DNA from: Rhodoferax sp.
GTDB lineage: Bacteria > Pseudomonadota > Gammaproteobacteria > Burkholderiales > Burkholderiaceae_C
Length of the DNA: 64,000 nt
Reading direction: 5' to 3'
NCBI GenBank assembly: GCA_024235935.1
Contig: JACKLL010000002.1
Span: forward strand, 62,001 to 126,000
Both the position numbers and the translations under genes were made by a program. Of the stretch, positions 32,711 through 41,692 are shown piece by piece (position 1 is the stretch's first letter; every line of letters starts with the position of its first letter). The notes under the pieces were generated by a model. It saw nothing but the letters and a program-made list of their open reading frames with translations, was not told the DNA's origin and made no database searches.

Positions 32711-33523
32711 TCAGTCGGCGTCGGCAGAGGCCGTGCTGTAGGCCAGGCGCACGTAGATCGGCGCGAACGACTCGGCCTGCGTGATCTCGATCAGCGTTTC
32801 CTTGGCCAGTTCGAGCAGAGCGATGAAGGTCACCACCAGCACCTGGGGGCCCTGGTTCGCATCGAACAGATGCTCGAATTCGACAAACCGCTGCCCTTGC
32901 AACTGGCGCAGCACGATGCCCATGTGCTCACGGACCGACAACTGCTCGCGGGAGATGTGGTGGTGTTGCACCAGCTTGGCGCGGCGCAGGATGTCGCGCC
33001 AGGCTTCCTGCAGGTCGGACAAATCGACATCGGGAAACCGTGGTTGCAGGGACTGCTCGATCATGACCTGTGCGCGCAGGAAGTCGCGGCCCAGGACCGG
33101 TGCTGTGTTCAGCGCGGCGGCCGCCAGCTTGATGCGTTCGTATTCGAGCAGCCGGCGTACCAGTTCCGCCCGTGGATCCTCGGCTTCCTCGCCATCGGCC
33201 ACCTTGCGCGGCGGCAGCAGCATGCGCGACTTGATCTCGATCAGCATGGCCGCCATCAGCAGGTATTCGGCCGCCAGCTCCAGATTGCGGCCGCGGATCT
33301 CGTCCACATAGGCCAGGTACTGGCGCGTGACCCCGGCCATCGGGATGTCCAGGATATTGAAATTCTGCTTGCGGATCAGGTACAGCAACAGGTCCAGCGG
33401 GCCTTCGAAGGCCTCCAGGAACACCTCGAGCGCATCGGGCGGGATGTACAGGTCTTGCGGAATCGCGAACAAGGGCTCGCCGTACAGCCGCGCCAGCGCC
33501 ACCTGGTCGACGACGTCGGGCAT
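32711..33523 (-). CDS. scpA: Segregation and condensation protein A
   Basis: Kleisin subunit that bridges the two SMC heads in chromosome condensation. The ATG at 33523 (MPDVVDQVALARLYGEPLFA) gives 270 residues; a GTG at 33571 with an AAGG before it is an equally possible start and would add 16 residues. Core kleisin motifs are EAFEGPLDLLLYLIRKQNF near residue 40 and LAAEYLLMAAMLIEIKSRML near 95; the C terminus (LLELAKETLIEITQAESFAP) is the winged helix that binds SMC. No scpB is in the window. Confidence 0.93.
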   Translation of the reverse strand: MPDVVDQVALARLYGEPLFAIPQDLYIPPDALEVFLEAFEGPLDLLLYLIRKQNFNILDIPMAGVTRQYLAYVDEIRGRNLELAAEYLLMAAMLIEIKSRMLLPPRKVADGEEAEDPRAELVRRLLEYERIKLAAAALNTAPVLGRDFLRAQVMIEQSLQPRFPDVDLSDLQEAWRDILRRAKLVQHHHISREQLSVREHMGIVLRQLQGQRFVEFEHLFDANQGPQVLVVTFIALLELAKETLIEITQAESFAPIYVRLAYSTASADAD

Positions 33524-33603
33524 CCCGCCCAACTGCCCCGAGTCGGTGGTCAACGACGCGTTTGCCGTCACTGCCAAGGCCTTGTCCGGGCCGCGCCGAG
33601 CGC

Positions 33604-33810
33604 TTATTTCGGATCCGTCTGGTACACGTAGGGCTTTTGCGGCACCTCGGCCTGGCGATAGGCGCGCCAGGCATTGCGATCCAGCAGTTTGTCCCACAGC
33701 AGTTCGCGGCCTTGGCGCTGCTGGCCTTCCAGCTCGGGCTTTTCGGACTTGAGCCGGTGGATGAACTGGGTGGTATCGGACTCGTAATCCGGACGGCGAA
33801 ATATGGACAT
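33604..33810 (-). CDS. DUF3460 family small protein
   Basis: 68 residues, soluble and highly charged, with no signal or membrane segment: MSIFRRPDYESDTTQFIHRL, then LLDRNAWRAYRQAEVPQKPY. This is the DUF3460 pattern, a small family found almost only in Betaproteobacteria and typically encoded just before scpA. It lies 33-80 bp upstream of scpA on the same strand and 41 bp from the divergent lipoprotein gene. Its role is unknown. Confidence 0.88.
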   Translation of the reverse strand: MSIFRRPDYESDTTQFIHRLKSEKPELEGQQRQGRELLWDKLLDRNAWRAYRQAEVPQKPYVYQTDPK

Positions 33811-33851
33811 AGACTTGGACCCTCGAAGGCGTGAATTTTACAGGGGCGGGC

Positions 33852-34358
33852 ATGGTCGGTCTGAAATGGTGGTGGGGTTTGCTGGCCATGGTGCTGGTTC
33901 TGGCGGCGTGCGATCCTCAAAATATCGCGGAACTGGAGGAGGGCATGTCGACGGAAGCCGACGTGCGGGCCCGTTTTGGCGAGCCCGAGAACATCTGGGA
34001 TGCGCCGGGTGGGGGCCGCACCCTGGAGTACAACCGCCAGCCGGCGGGCTACCAGAATTACATGATCACCATCGGCCCCGATGGCAAGATGAGCGCCTTG
34101 CGCCAGGTGCTGACCCCGGCAAACTTTGCCAAGGTCACGCCGGGCATGATGATGGAGGACGTGCGCCGCATGCTGGGCAAACCGATGCGCATCAGCCGTT
34201 ACGAGCTCAAGCGTGAAACCCATTACGACTGGCGTTACCACGACGGCCCCAATGCCAGCGATTCGCGGGTCTTCACCGTGGTGTTCGATGCGGACCTGCG
34301 CGTGCTGTCGACGGGTTCGGTGAGCGACCCTGCGCTGCACGGCGACCAACGGCGTTGA
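33852..34358 (+). CDS. BamE/SmpA-like outer-membrane lipoprotein
   Basis: 168 residues from the ATG at 33852, chosen because an AGGGGCGGG ribosome binding site lies just before it. A lipoprotein signal peptide ends in the lipobox LAAC (Cys about 20), followed by DPQNIAELEEGMSTEADVRA, which matches the SmpA/OmlA (BamE) fold. It seems to hold two such repeats: the second begins at KVTPGMMMEDVRRMLGKPMR. The canonical bamE lies near fur or dapB in many genomes, so this is probably a paralogue rather than the essential BAM subunit. Confidence 0.83.
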   Translation: MVGLKWWWGLLAMVLVLAACDPQNIAELEEGMSTEADVRARFGEPENIWDAPGGGRTLEYNRQPAGYQNYMITIGPDGKMSALRQVLTPANFAKVTPGMMMEDVRRMLGKPMRISRYELKRETHYDWRYHDGPNASDSRVFTVVFDADLRVLSTGSVSDPALHGDQRR

Positions 34359-34594
34359 GCCCTGGCAGCGGGTTCCGTGACAGGCCGCCCCCGGGCCGAC
34401 GCCTGATCCATTAGGATGTGGCCTTTGCGGGGGGCGGGTATTGCCGTTCGCCGCGCAGCTGTGGCGTGTTCTGTACGCCAGCGAATGCCTGACGATGGAC
34501 ACTGAAGCGACGTACCCTCATTCCTGCACCTGCGCATTGACGCCGGGGCTATGGATGGCGCGTGCGCGCTGGCTTCCTCGGCGCAAGATTCCCC

Positions 34595-35836
34595 ATGGCC
34601 CCGTCCAATAAGCCGGCAGCGGGCGCGCTGGGCCTGTCTCTGGCAGCGTGGTTGCTGCTCGTGTCACTGGGACATGTGGCGATCGTGGTTGTGGGCGGCT
34701 GGGCCTGGAGCCAGCCGGTGCCGTGGATGGTGGTGCTCGGTCTGGCCGGCCTGGCCGGCAGTCTGGCCATGGCCTGGATCGTGTGGCGGCTGGCGCGGGG
34801 GCAGGAGCGGCAAGGGGCTGTTTCGCGCCAGGTGCAGCGCATGGACGAGGAGCTGGAGTTCAGTCGCACCCGCCTGCGTGATGCCGAGGCACGCTTGCGC
34901 GAGGTCCTCGATGCGGTTCCGGTCGGCGTGGCTGTCTACGACAGCCAGGACCGGCTGATGATCGTCAACCAGGAGGTTTCGCGCCAGCATCCTTACTGCA
35001 GCGACGGGGAAGTGGTCGGACAGACTTATGAAAAGCTGATGCGCCGTACGCTGGCGCAAGGCCTGATTCCCGACGCGGTCGGACGGGAGGATGAATGGCT
35101 GGCCGTGCGCATGGCCGGGCGCGGCGCCTCGCAGACGCCAATGCTGCGCCATACCCACGACGGGCAGTGGGTGCACTTCCACGAGATTCGCACTTCCTCG
35201 GGCTATCTGGTGATGACCCGGCAGGACATCACGCCACTGGTCGAGAAAGGGCTTGCGCTCGAAAAGGCCAACGAGCAACTGATGCGCCTGTCCACCACGG
35301 ACGGCCTGACCGGCATCGCGAGCCGCCGGCAGTTCGACCAGACCCTGCAGAGCGAATGGCAGCGCTGCGCACGCAACCGCAGCCATCTTGCGCTGCTGAT
35401 GATCGACATCGACCATTTCAGGCAGTACAACGAAACCTACGGTCATCAGACGGGGGACGAATGCCTGCGCCAGGTCGCGCGCATCCTGGTGATGTGTGCG
35501 AAGCGCTCTGGTGAACTGGTGGCGCGGTATGGCGGCGAGGAATTCGCGATCCTGCTACCGGCCACCGATGCGGAAGATGCGATGGCGATCGGCCAGCGCT
35601 GCGTCCAGGAGATCGCCAATGCGCGGATTGCGCATGCCGACGCGCCGCAGTCGCCCTGGCTCAGCGTCAGCGTCGGCGTGGCCAGCATGGTTGCTACGCC
35701 CGGCGAGACCCGTGCGACGCTGGTGATGCAGGCCGACAGCGCCGTGTACTGCGCCAAGAAGGCCGGCCGCGCACGGGCCGAGTACTACAACCCGGAGATG
35801 GTCAACGCACTCGCATCCCGGCCTGCGCCCCTGTGA
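34595..35836 (+). CDS. Diguanylate cyclase with PAS-like sensor, membrane-bound
   Basis: 413 residues from the ATG at 34595. Two membrane helices (about 12-36 and 46-66: LSLAAWLLLVSLGHVAIVVV, WMVVLGLAGLAGSLAMAWIV) are followed by a coiled coil (ELEFSRTRLRDAEARLREVL), a PAS-type domain (about 110-215, DAVPVGVAVYDSQDRLMIVN) and a GGDEF domain with DGLTGIASRRQFDQ, DIDHFRQYNETYGH and YGGEEF. The I-site aspartate is replaced: RSGE instead of RxxD, so product inhibition is probably lost. The 236 bp upstream (34359-34594) contain no gene that I can see. Confidence 0.88.
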   Translation: MAPSNKPAAGALGLSLAAWLLLVSLGHVAIVVVGGWAWSQPVPWMVVLGLAGLAGSLAMAWIVWRLARGQERQGAVSRQVQRMDEELEFSRTRLRDAEARLREVLDAVPVGVAVYDSQDRLMIVNQEVSRQHPYCSDGEVVGQTYEKLMRRTLAQGLIPDAVGREDEWLAVRMAGRGASQTPMLRHTHDGQWVHFHEIRTSSGYLVMTRQDITPLVEKGLALEKANEQLMRLSTTDGLTGIASRRQFDQTLQSEWQRCARNRSHLALLMIDIDHFRQYNETYGHQTGDECLRQVARILVMCAKRSGELVARYGGEEFAILLPATDAEDAMAIGQRCVQEIANARIAHADAPQSPWLSVSVGVASMVATPGETRATLVMQADSAVYCAKKAGRARAEYYNPEMVNALASRPAPL

Positions 35837-37846
35837 AAGGTTCCAGCACGTAGATGCCAGGCGTCGCCTTCTCGTCGGCATGGGCGGCCGCCAGCACCAT
35901 GCCTTCACTGATGCCGAACTTCATCTTGCGTGGCGCCAGGTTGGCGACCATCACCGTCATCTTGCCGACCAGCTGCTCCGGCTTGTAGACGCTGGCAATG
36001 CCTGAGAACACATTGCGCGTGCGACCTTCGCCGACGTCCAGCGTCAGGCGCAGCAGCTTGGTCGAACCCTCGACCGCTTCGCACTGGACGATCTTCGCGA
36101 TGCGCAGGTCGACCTTGGCGAAATCGTCAATGGTGATGGTCTCGGCAATCGCTTCGCCACCGGGAACCGTCGCTTCGAGCACCGGTGGCGCCGGCGGCTC
36201 GAACAGCGCATCGAGTTGCTTGATGTCGACGCGCTGCATCAGGTGCTCGTACTTGCCGATGGCATGTCCGGCGCCCAGCGGCGTGGCGGCATTGGACCAG
36301 TCGAGCACGGGCGCATTGAGAAACTTCTCTGCCTGCGCCGCCAGCATCGGCAGAACCGGCTTCAGGCACGCGGTCATGAGCTTGAAGCCTTCGATGCAGG
36401 CCGAACAGACGCCGGCCGCTTCGTCGACCTGGCCGTCCTTGACGAGTTTCCATGGTGCGGCACTGTCGAAACGCAGGTTCACCTTGTCTGCGAACGCCAT
36501 GATTTCGCGCAGGGCGCGGCCATAGTCACGGGCTTCGTAAAGCTCGCGCACCTGTGTCACCAGCTCTTGCGCGCCGGGCTCGGGCGCGGCGGCGTGCAGC
36601 GTGCCGTTCGGAATGAACTTGACGGCCCGGCTCGCAATGTTGACGTACTTGCCGATCAGGTCGCTGTTGACCCGCAACATGAAGTCCTCGGCATTGAAGT
36701 CGATATCCTCGTTGCGTCCGTTGAGCTTGGCGGCGAGGTAGTAGCGAAGCCACTCCGGGTTCATGCCCAGGTTCAGGTACTTCAGCGGGTCCAGCCCGGT
36801 GCCGCGGCTCTTGCTCATCTTCTCGCCGTTGTTCACGGTCAGAAAGCCGTGCACGAAGATGTTGTCCGGGGTCTTGCGGCCGCTGAAATGCAGGGTCGCC
36901 GGCCAGAACAGCGTATGGAAGGTGACGATGTCCTTGCCGATGAAGTGGTACTGCTCCAGCGCCGGGTTGGCCATGTAGGCCTCGTAATCCTGGCCGCGCT
37001 TTCGAGGAGATTCTTCAGCGAGGCCAGGTAGCCGATGGGCGCGTCCAGCCAGACGTAGAAATACTTGCCCGGGGCGTCCGGAATCTCGATGCCGAAATAC
37101 GGGGCGTCACGGCTGATGTCCCAGTCACCCAGGCCCTCGCTGGTGCTGCCGTCCGGGTTCTTGCGAACGCTGAACCATTCCTTGACCTTGTTCGCCACCT
37201 CCGGTTGCAGCCGTCCGTCCTGCGTCCAGCGCTGCAGGAACTCCACGCAGCGTGGGTCCGACAGCTTGAAGAAGAAATGCTCCGAGCTCTTGAGCACCGG
37301 CTTGGCGCCGGACAGTGCGGAGTACGGCTCGATCAGGTCGGTCGGGGCATAGACGGCGCCGCAGACCTCGCAGTTGTCGCCATACTGGTCTTTGGAGTGG
37401 CAACGCGGGCATTCGCCCTTGATGAAGCGGTCCGGCAGGAACATGTTCTTCTCGGGATCGAAGAACTGCTCGATGGTGCGGGTTTCGATCAGCGAGCCGT
37501 CGGCGCGGTCGCGCAGGTCGCGGTAGATCTGCTGCGCGAGCGCGTGGTTTTCGGGGGCGTCGGTCGAGTGCCAGTTGTCGAACGCAATGTGGAAGCCGTC
37601 CAGGTAGGGCTTGCGGCCGGCCGCGATGTCGGCAACGAACTGCTGCGGTGTCTTGCCCGCCTTCTCCGCTGCGATCATGATCGGCGCGCCATGGGCGTCG
37701 TCGGCGCAGACGAAGTCCACCGCATGGCCCTGCATGCGCTGGTGCCGCACCCAGATGTCGGCCTGGATGTACTCCATGATGTGGCCGATATGGAACTTGC
37801 CGTTGGCATACGGCAGGGCGGTCGTGACGAAGAGTTGGCGGGGCAT
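35802..37846 (-). pseudogene. metG: Methionyl-tRNA synthetase, broken by a single-base frameshift in this sequence
   Basis: The full reading has about 680 residues, the usual length, but needs one frame change near 36999-37004. The N-terminal frame (start 37846, MPRQLFVTTALPYANGKFHI) carries the class I HIGH-like motif HIGH in GKFHIGHIM, the zinc knuckles CPRCHSKDQYGDNCEVCG and WLDAPIGYLASLKNLL; it then loses frame. The other frame resumes at YEAYMANPALEQYHFIG and carries the KMSKS loop in NNGEKMSKSRGTG, anticodon-binding domain and the C-terminal Trbp111-like tRNA-binding domain. All parts are conserved, so this looks like a one-base loss in a run (GAAAG where GAnAAG is expected), possibly a sequencing error, since the enzyme is essential. 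Confidence 0.9.
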
Positions 37847-37925
37847 CGGGCGTCGATCGGTAGGGGAGGCCGCGGGGTGCGGCGAAAGCGCCCGATTTTA
37901 GTCGGGCCGGGCCGGACCGGCTGCC

Positions 37926-39203
37926 TCAGCGCAGGCGCAGCGGGTCGCGCCGACGCTCGACAAAGGCCGGGGCCTGGCCGGATGCGTCAACGGCGCAGGG
38001 ATCGGTCCAGCCAAAGAAGCGACAGATCTCGTCCCGCTGGCGCTCGGCGTCGCTGCGGCCCAGCGCCATCAGCTCGCGGGTGTAGTTGGCCTCGAACAGC
38101 AGGTAGCTGGCCAGCGCCGCGCCCTGGAAGTCGCTTTTGTCCGACGTGACGCCGACGCCGCCGAGCAGGGCGCGTACGGGTCGCGGCAGGTCGCCGACAT
38201 GCTGGGCCGCAATGGCGTCTATGCGCTGCGACGGCGAGATCACCAGCAGTTCGATCGGACGCAGGTCGCTTTGACCACGGGCCTGCGGCGGCACCAGGCC
38301 GATGGTGTGGTTGATGCGACGCACGCGTTCGACATCCACCGCCAGCGCGTCCAGAAAGATGTTGGACAGCGCATGGCCGGCGATCTGCGCCAGCGAGGGG
38401 TAGTTCGGCGGTGGCGCCAGGCTCCGGTCGGTCTTGGGTTCGTGCATGCGGCCGGCCCCGATCACCAGGATGCGCTCCGCGCCCAGGTGAATGGCGGCTG
38501 CCACCGGCGCCGACTGGCGCATGGTGCCGTCGCCGAAATATTCGGGGCTGCCATTGACCATCAGGGACTTGGCCGGAAACACGAAGGGAATCGCGGACGA
38601 TGCCAGCAGGTGCTGGTAGGTGATGGTTTCGCGCACGCCAAAACGCTGGGACCGGGTCCAGGCCGCGATGTCGGGCGCACCATCGAAAAACGTCGTGTGC
38701 TCGCCCGAGGTATAGCTGGACGCCGTGACCGCCAGTGCGTGCAGCTGGCCCTGGGCGATGCACGCCGGTATCTGCGGCAACGGGATCGTGCTGCGCAAAA
38801 GGTCCAGCAGTGGCGCGTTGTCCAGCAACGAGCGCGGCTTGAGCTTGCGCCAGCGTGCCAGTACCCAGCCGACCGACATCAGCGTGAGCCAGCTGGCGCC
38901 GGTACGCATCACCCCGATCGAGTCCGCCCGGTACACCTGGCCGGCATGAAAGTTGTGCCAGACATCGACCAGCCGGCGCACGGCGGCGTCGAAATCATGG
39001 GCGCCGCTGGCCAGGGCCGCCGCATTGATGGCGCCGGCCGAGGTGCCGGTGATGATGGGAAACGGGTTGCCCTGCGCATGGGCCGCGCAGGACCGGCGGA
39101 TGTCGGCCACTGCTTCCAGCACGCCGACCTGGTAGGCCGCCCGGGCGCCGCCGCCGGTGAGCAGCAGGCCGGTTCGGGAGCGCGGGGGGCCGGTGCCTGT
39201 CAT
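37926..39203 (-). CDS. Patatin-like phospholipase
   Basis: 425 residues, a predicted serine lipid hydrolase. It begins with the oxyanion glycine loop in LLLTGGGARAAYQVGVLEA, followed by the nucleophile elbow GTSAGAIN (Ser near residue 55). The catalytic-dyad aspartate lies in YFGDGTMRQSAPV, where the usual DGG/DGA is DGT. There is no signal peptide, although a hydrophobic stretch (SWLTLMSVGWVLARW) may associate with the membrane. It lies between metG and apbC; in many relatives these two are direct divergent neighbours, so it is an insertion in that conserved pair. Confidence 0.9.
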   Translation of the reverse strand: MTGTGPPRSRTGLLLTGGGARAAYQVGVLEAVADIRRSCAAHAQGNPFPIITGTSAGAINAAALASGAHDFDAAVRRLVDVWHNFHAGQVYRADSIGVMRTGASWLTLMSVGWVLARWRKLKPRSLLDNAPLLDLLRSTIPLPQIPACIAQGQLHALAVTASSYTSGEHTTFFDGAPDIAAWTRSQRFGVRETITYQHLLASSAIPFVFPAKSLMVNGSPEYFGDGTMRQSAPVAAAIHLGAERILVIGAGRMHEPKTDRSLAPPPNYPSLAQIAGHALSNIFLDALAVDVERVRRINHTIGLVPPQARGQSDLRPIELLVISPSQRIDAIAAQHVGDLPRPVRALLGGVGVTSDKSDFQGAALASYLLFEANYTRELMALGRSDAERQRDEICRFFGWTDPCAVDASGQAPAFVERRRDPLRLR

Positions 39204-39294
39204 GTCCGGATTATGGATTGCCCCTACCGGCTGGAACCGGCCGCGGCGTTCGCTAGACTACCGGGCTCGACAGTACAACCTTTTGGAGCAACGC

Positions 39295-40386
39295 ATGGCG
39301 ATCACGGAACAGGTTTTGATGGACGCGCTCAGGACCGTCATCGACCCCAATACCGGGCAGGACTTCGTCACTTCGCGCGCACTTCGCAACCTGACCATTT
39401 CAGAGGGTGACGTGGCGTTCGACGTGGAGCTGGGGTATCCGTGCAAGAGCCAGATTCCCGGCTTTCGCAAGGCCCTGGTCGGCGCGGCCAAGACCGTGGC
39501 CGGCGTGGACAACGTGTCGGTCAACATCCGCATGAAGATCATTCCGCACGCGGTGCAGCGCGGCGTGCAGCTGATGCCCAATGTCAAGAACATCGTTGCC
39601 GTGGCATCGGGCAAAGGCGGAGTGGGCAAGAGCACGACCGCCGTCAACCTCGCCCTGGCACTGGCAGCCGAAGGTGCCTCGGTCGGCATCCTGGATGCCG
39701 ACATCTACGGCCCCAGCGTGCCGATGATGATGGGTATCTCGGGAAAACCCGAATCCGACGACGGCAAGACCATGGATCCGCTGGAGAACTACGGCCTGCA
39801 GGTGATGTCGATCGGTTTCCTGGTGGCGCAGGACGAGGCCATGATCTGGCGCGGCCCGATGGCCACCCAGGCGCTCGAGCAGTTGCTGCGCCAGACCAAC
39901 TGGCGCGACCTGGACTACCTGATTGTCGACATGCCGCCGGGCACCGGTGACATCCAGCTGACGCTGAGCCAGCGTGTGCCGATGACCGGCGCAGTGATCG
40001 TCACGACCCCGCAGGACATTGCCCTGCTCGATGCCAAGAAGGGCATCAAGATGTTCCAGAAGGTCGGGGTTCCGATCCTGGGCATCGTCGAGAACATGGC
40101 GGTGCACGTGTGCAGCCAGTGCGGCCACGTCGAACACATTTTCGGCGCCGATGGTGGCAAGACCATGGCGGCCGAATACGACATGGACTATCTGGGTGCC
40201 TTGCCGCTGAATATGCAGATCCGGCTGCAGGCCGACAGTGGCAAACCCACGGTGGTGGCCGACCCGGACAGCGAGGTTGCAGCCATCTACAAGTCGGTGG
40301 CGCGCCAGGTGGCGGTCTCGATTGCGGCCAAGAACAAGGACTTCTCGTCCAGATTTCCGTCGATCAAGATATCCAAGGAGACCTGA
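39295..40386 (+). CDS. apbC: Iron-sulfur cluster carrier protein ApbC (Mrp/NBP35 family)
   Basis: 363 residues from the ATG at 39295, with GGAG 9 nt upstream. An N-terminal MIP18/DUF59 domain (ITEQVLMDALRTVIDPNTGQ) precedes the P-loop ATPase: KGGVGKSTTAVNLAL near residue 108, DADIYGPSVPMM and MPPGTGDIQLTLSQ. The Fe-S-binding CxxC is in HVCSQCGHVEHIFG. It assembles or transfers [4Fe-4S] clusters, which is relevant to the many cluster-rich proteins downstream. It is divergent from the patatin gene. Confidence 0.96.
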   Translation: MAITEQVLMDALRTVIDPNTGQDFVTSRALRNLTISEGDVAFDVELGYPCKSQIPGFRKALVGAAKTVAGVDNVSVNIRMKIIPHAVQRGVQLMPNVKNIVAVASGKGGVGKSTTAVNLALALAAEGASVGILDADIYGPSVPMMMGISGKPESDDGKTMDPLENYGLQVMSIGFLVAQDEAMIWRGPMATQALEQLLRQTNWRDLDYLIVDMPPGTGDIQLTLSQRVPMTGAVIVTTPQDIALLDAKKGIKMFQKVGVPILGIVENMAVHVCSQCGHVEHIFGADGGKTMAAEYDMDYLGALPLNMQIRLQADSGKPTVVADPDSEVAAIYKSVARQVAVSIAAKNKDFSSRFPSIKISKET

Positions 40387-40490
40387 AACCCGCACATCCG
40401 ATGCCGCGTGGGCGGTCGTCGGTTGCTTGCGATCGGCGTGCGGCCCGGCGCCGATCGTGACCCAGAAACCTGGCCGTCGGCCGTCGCCCC

Positions 40491-41444
40491 ATGAACCTGC
40501 TTGGCTCGCTCAAGTACCTCGTTGCGCTCGACGAGCACCGGCATTTCGGCCGCGCCGCGCAGGCCTGCCATATCACCCAGCCCGCCCTGTCCAACGCCTT
40601 GCGGGCGATGGAGAAGGAATTCGGCTGCGCCATCGTGCTGCGCGGGCGCAGCTATGTCGGGCTGACGCCCGAAGGCCAGCGGGTGCTCGACAGCGCCCGG
40701 CGCATGCTGCGCGAACACGAGCGCCTGCGCCAGGACCTGGACAGCGGTGCCGACAATCCCCGCGGTGCGCTCAAGATCGGTTGCATCCCGACCGCGATGC
40801 CGATCGCCGCGCGTTTCGCCGCGCGACTGCAGGCGCGCCACCCTGGTATCACACCCGCGGTACTGTCGCTGAGTTCGCCCGAGATCGAGGCCGGGCTGGA
40901 GAACCTGTCACTGGATATCGGACTGGGCTATACCGAGCGGCTGCGCGCGCTTGGGCTGCACCTGCGCGTGGTACCGCAGTACACCGAACACTATTTCCTG
41001 GTCCGCCGCCGGGAACCGGCCCCGGCGCAACAGGCAGCGCTGGCGCCGCCGTTCGGCGCCGCGATCCGCTGGGCCGATGCGTCGCGCCTGCCGTTGTGCC
41101 TGCTCACGCCGGACATGCACAACCGCACGCTGGTCGATGGCGCATTTGCTGCGGCCGGCGTGGCGGTGCAGCCGGTGATGGAAACCAACTCGATCGTGAC
41201 GCTGGCACTCAGTGCGGCCAACGGCGTCGTCTGCAGCGTGATGCCAGGCGCGCTGGTGGCGGCATTCCGTGACCAGCACGGCCTGGAAGCCCTGCCGCTG
41301 ATTCGTCCGGAGATGCGTACGCCGGTCGGATTCATGGTCCAGGCCAGTGACCAGCCGTCGCGCACCCTGAATGCGGCCTTGGCACTGGCGCAGGAGCCTG
41401 CCTGGCTGGGCCAGGTCACGGCCAATGCCGGCGCGTTGATCTGA
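40491..41444 (+). CDS. LysR-family regulator of the formate dehydrogenase cluster
   Basis: 317 residues: an N-terminal winged helix-turn-helix (HRHFGRAAQACHITQPALSN, residues about 17-37) and a periplasmic-binding-protein-like effector domain (residues 90-300). It precedes the formate dehydrogenase genes on the same strand, with a 248-bp gap that holds a dyad and promoter of the form expected for LysR control. Known LysR proteins in this position regulate soluble formate dehydrogenase in related bacteria. The inducer is not visible from sequence; formate or molybdenum status are guesses. Confidence 0.88.
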   Translation: MNLLGSLKYLVALDEHRHFGRAAQACHITQPALSNALRAMEKEFGCAIVLRGRSYVGLTPEGQRVLDSARRMLREHERLRQDLDSGADNPRGALKIGCIPTAMPIAARFAARLQARHPGITPAVLSLSSPEIEAGLENLSLDIGLGYTERLRALGLHLRVVPQYTEHYFLVRRREPAPAQQAALAPPFGAAIRWADASRLPLCLLTPDMHNRTLVDGAFAAAGVAVQPVMETNSIVTLALSAANGVVCSVMPGALVAAFRDQHGLEALPLIRPEMRTPVGFMVQASDQPSRTLNAALALAQEPAWLGQVTANAGALI

Positions 41445-41454
41445 GGGTATACCC
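41445..41454. promoter_or_regulatory. Perfect 10-bp palindrome between LysR and fds genes
   Basis: GGGTATACCC begins directly after the LysR stop codon (41442-41444). Self-complementary over its full length, it could be an extra binding site for a dimeric regulator. Its distance to the dyad at 41466 is 11 bp, one helical turn. Confidence 0.3.
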
Positions 41455-41465
41455 GACATTCAGGG

Positions 41466-41522
41466 ATTGAATTGCCCGGTGTTCCGATTCAATTGGACCT
41501 CAGGGGCCGGCGGCGCGATACT
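41466..41522 (+). promoter_or_regulatory. Candidate LysR operator and promoter of the NAD-type formate dehydrogenase operon
   Basis: ATTGAAT (41466-41472) and ATTCAAT (41487-41493) form a perfect 7-bp inverted repeat with centres 21 bp apart, two helical turns. The right arm touches a -35 box TTGGAC (41493-41498), which is 18 bp from GATACT (41517-41522). This geometry, with a dyad abutting or overlapping the -35 region, is typical of LysR-type activation. The leader to the start at 41693 would be about 160 nt. Binding is inferred. Confidence 0.5.
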
Positions 41523-41692
41523 GGAGCCGCAAGCGTATCCCGTGCGTCGGGTGCTGCCGGGCGATGGCAGGTCCAGGCCCGACGAGCTTGATTCCCGCGC
41601 GCGCAGCGCCGGTCCGACATCCCGGCCGCCGAAGCCAGGCTCCGGTGGCTGCCGCTCCCGGTGCCGGAGTGCCCGCCATTCATTGCCATACC

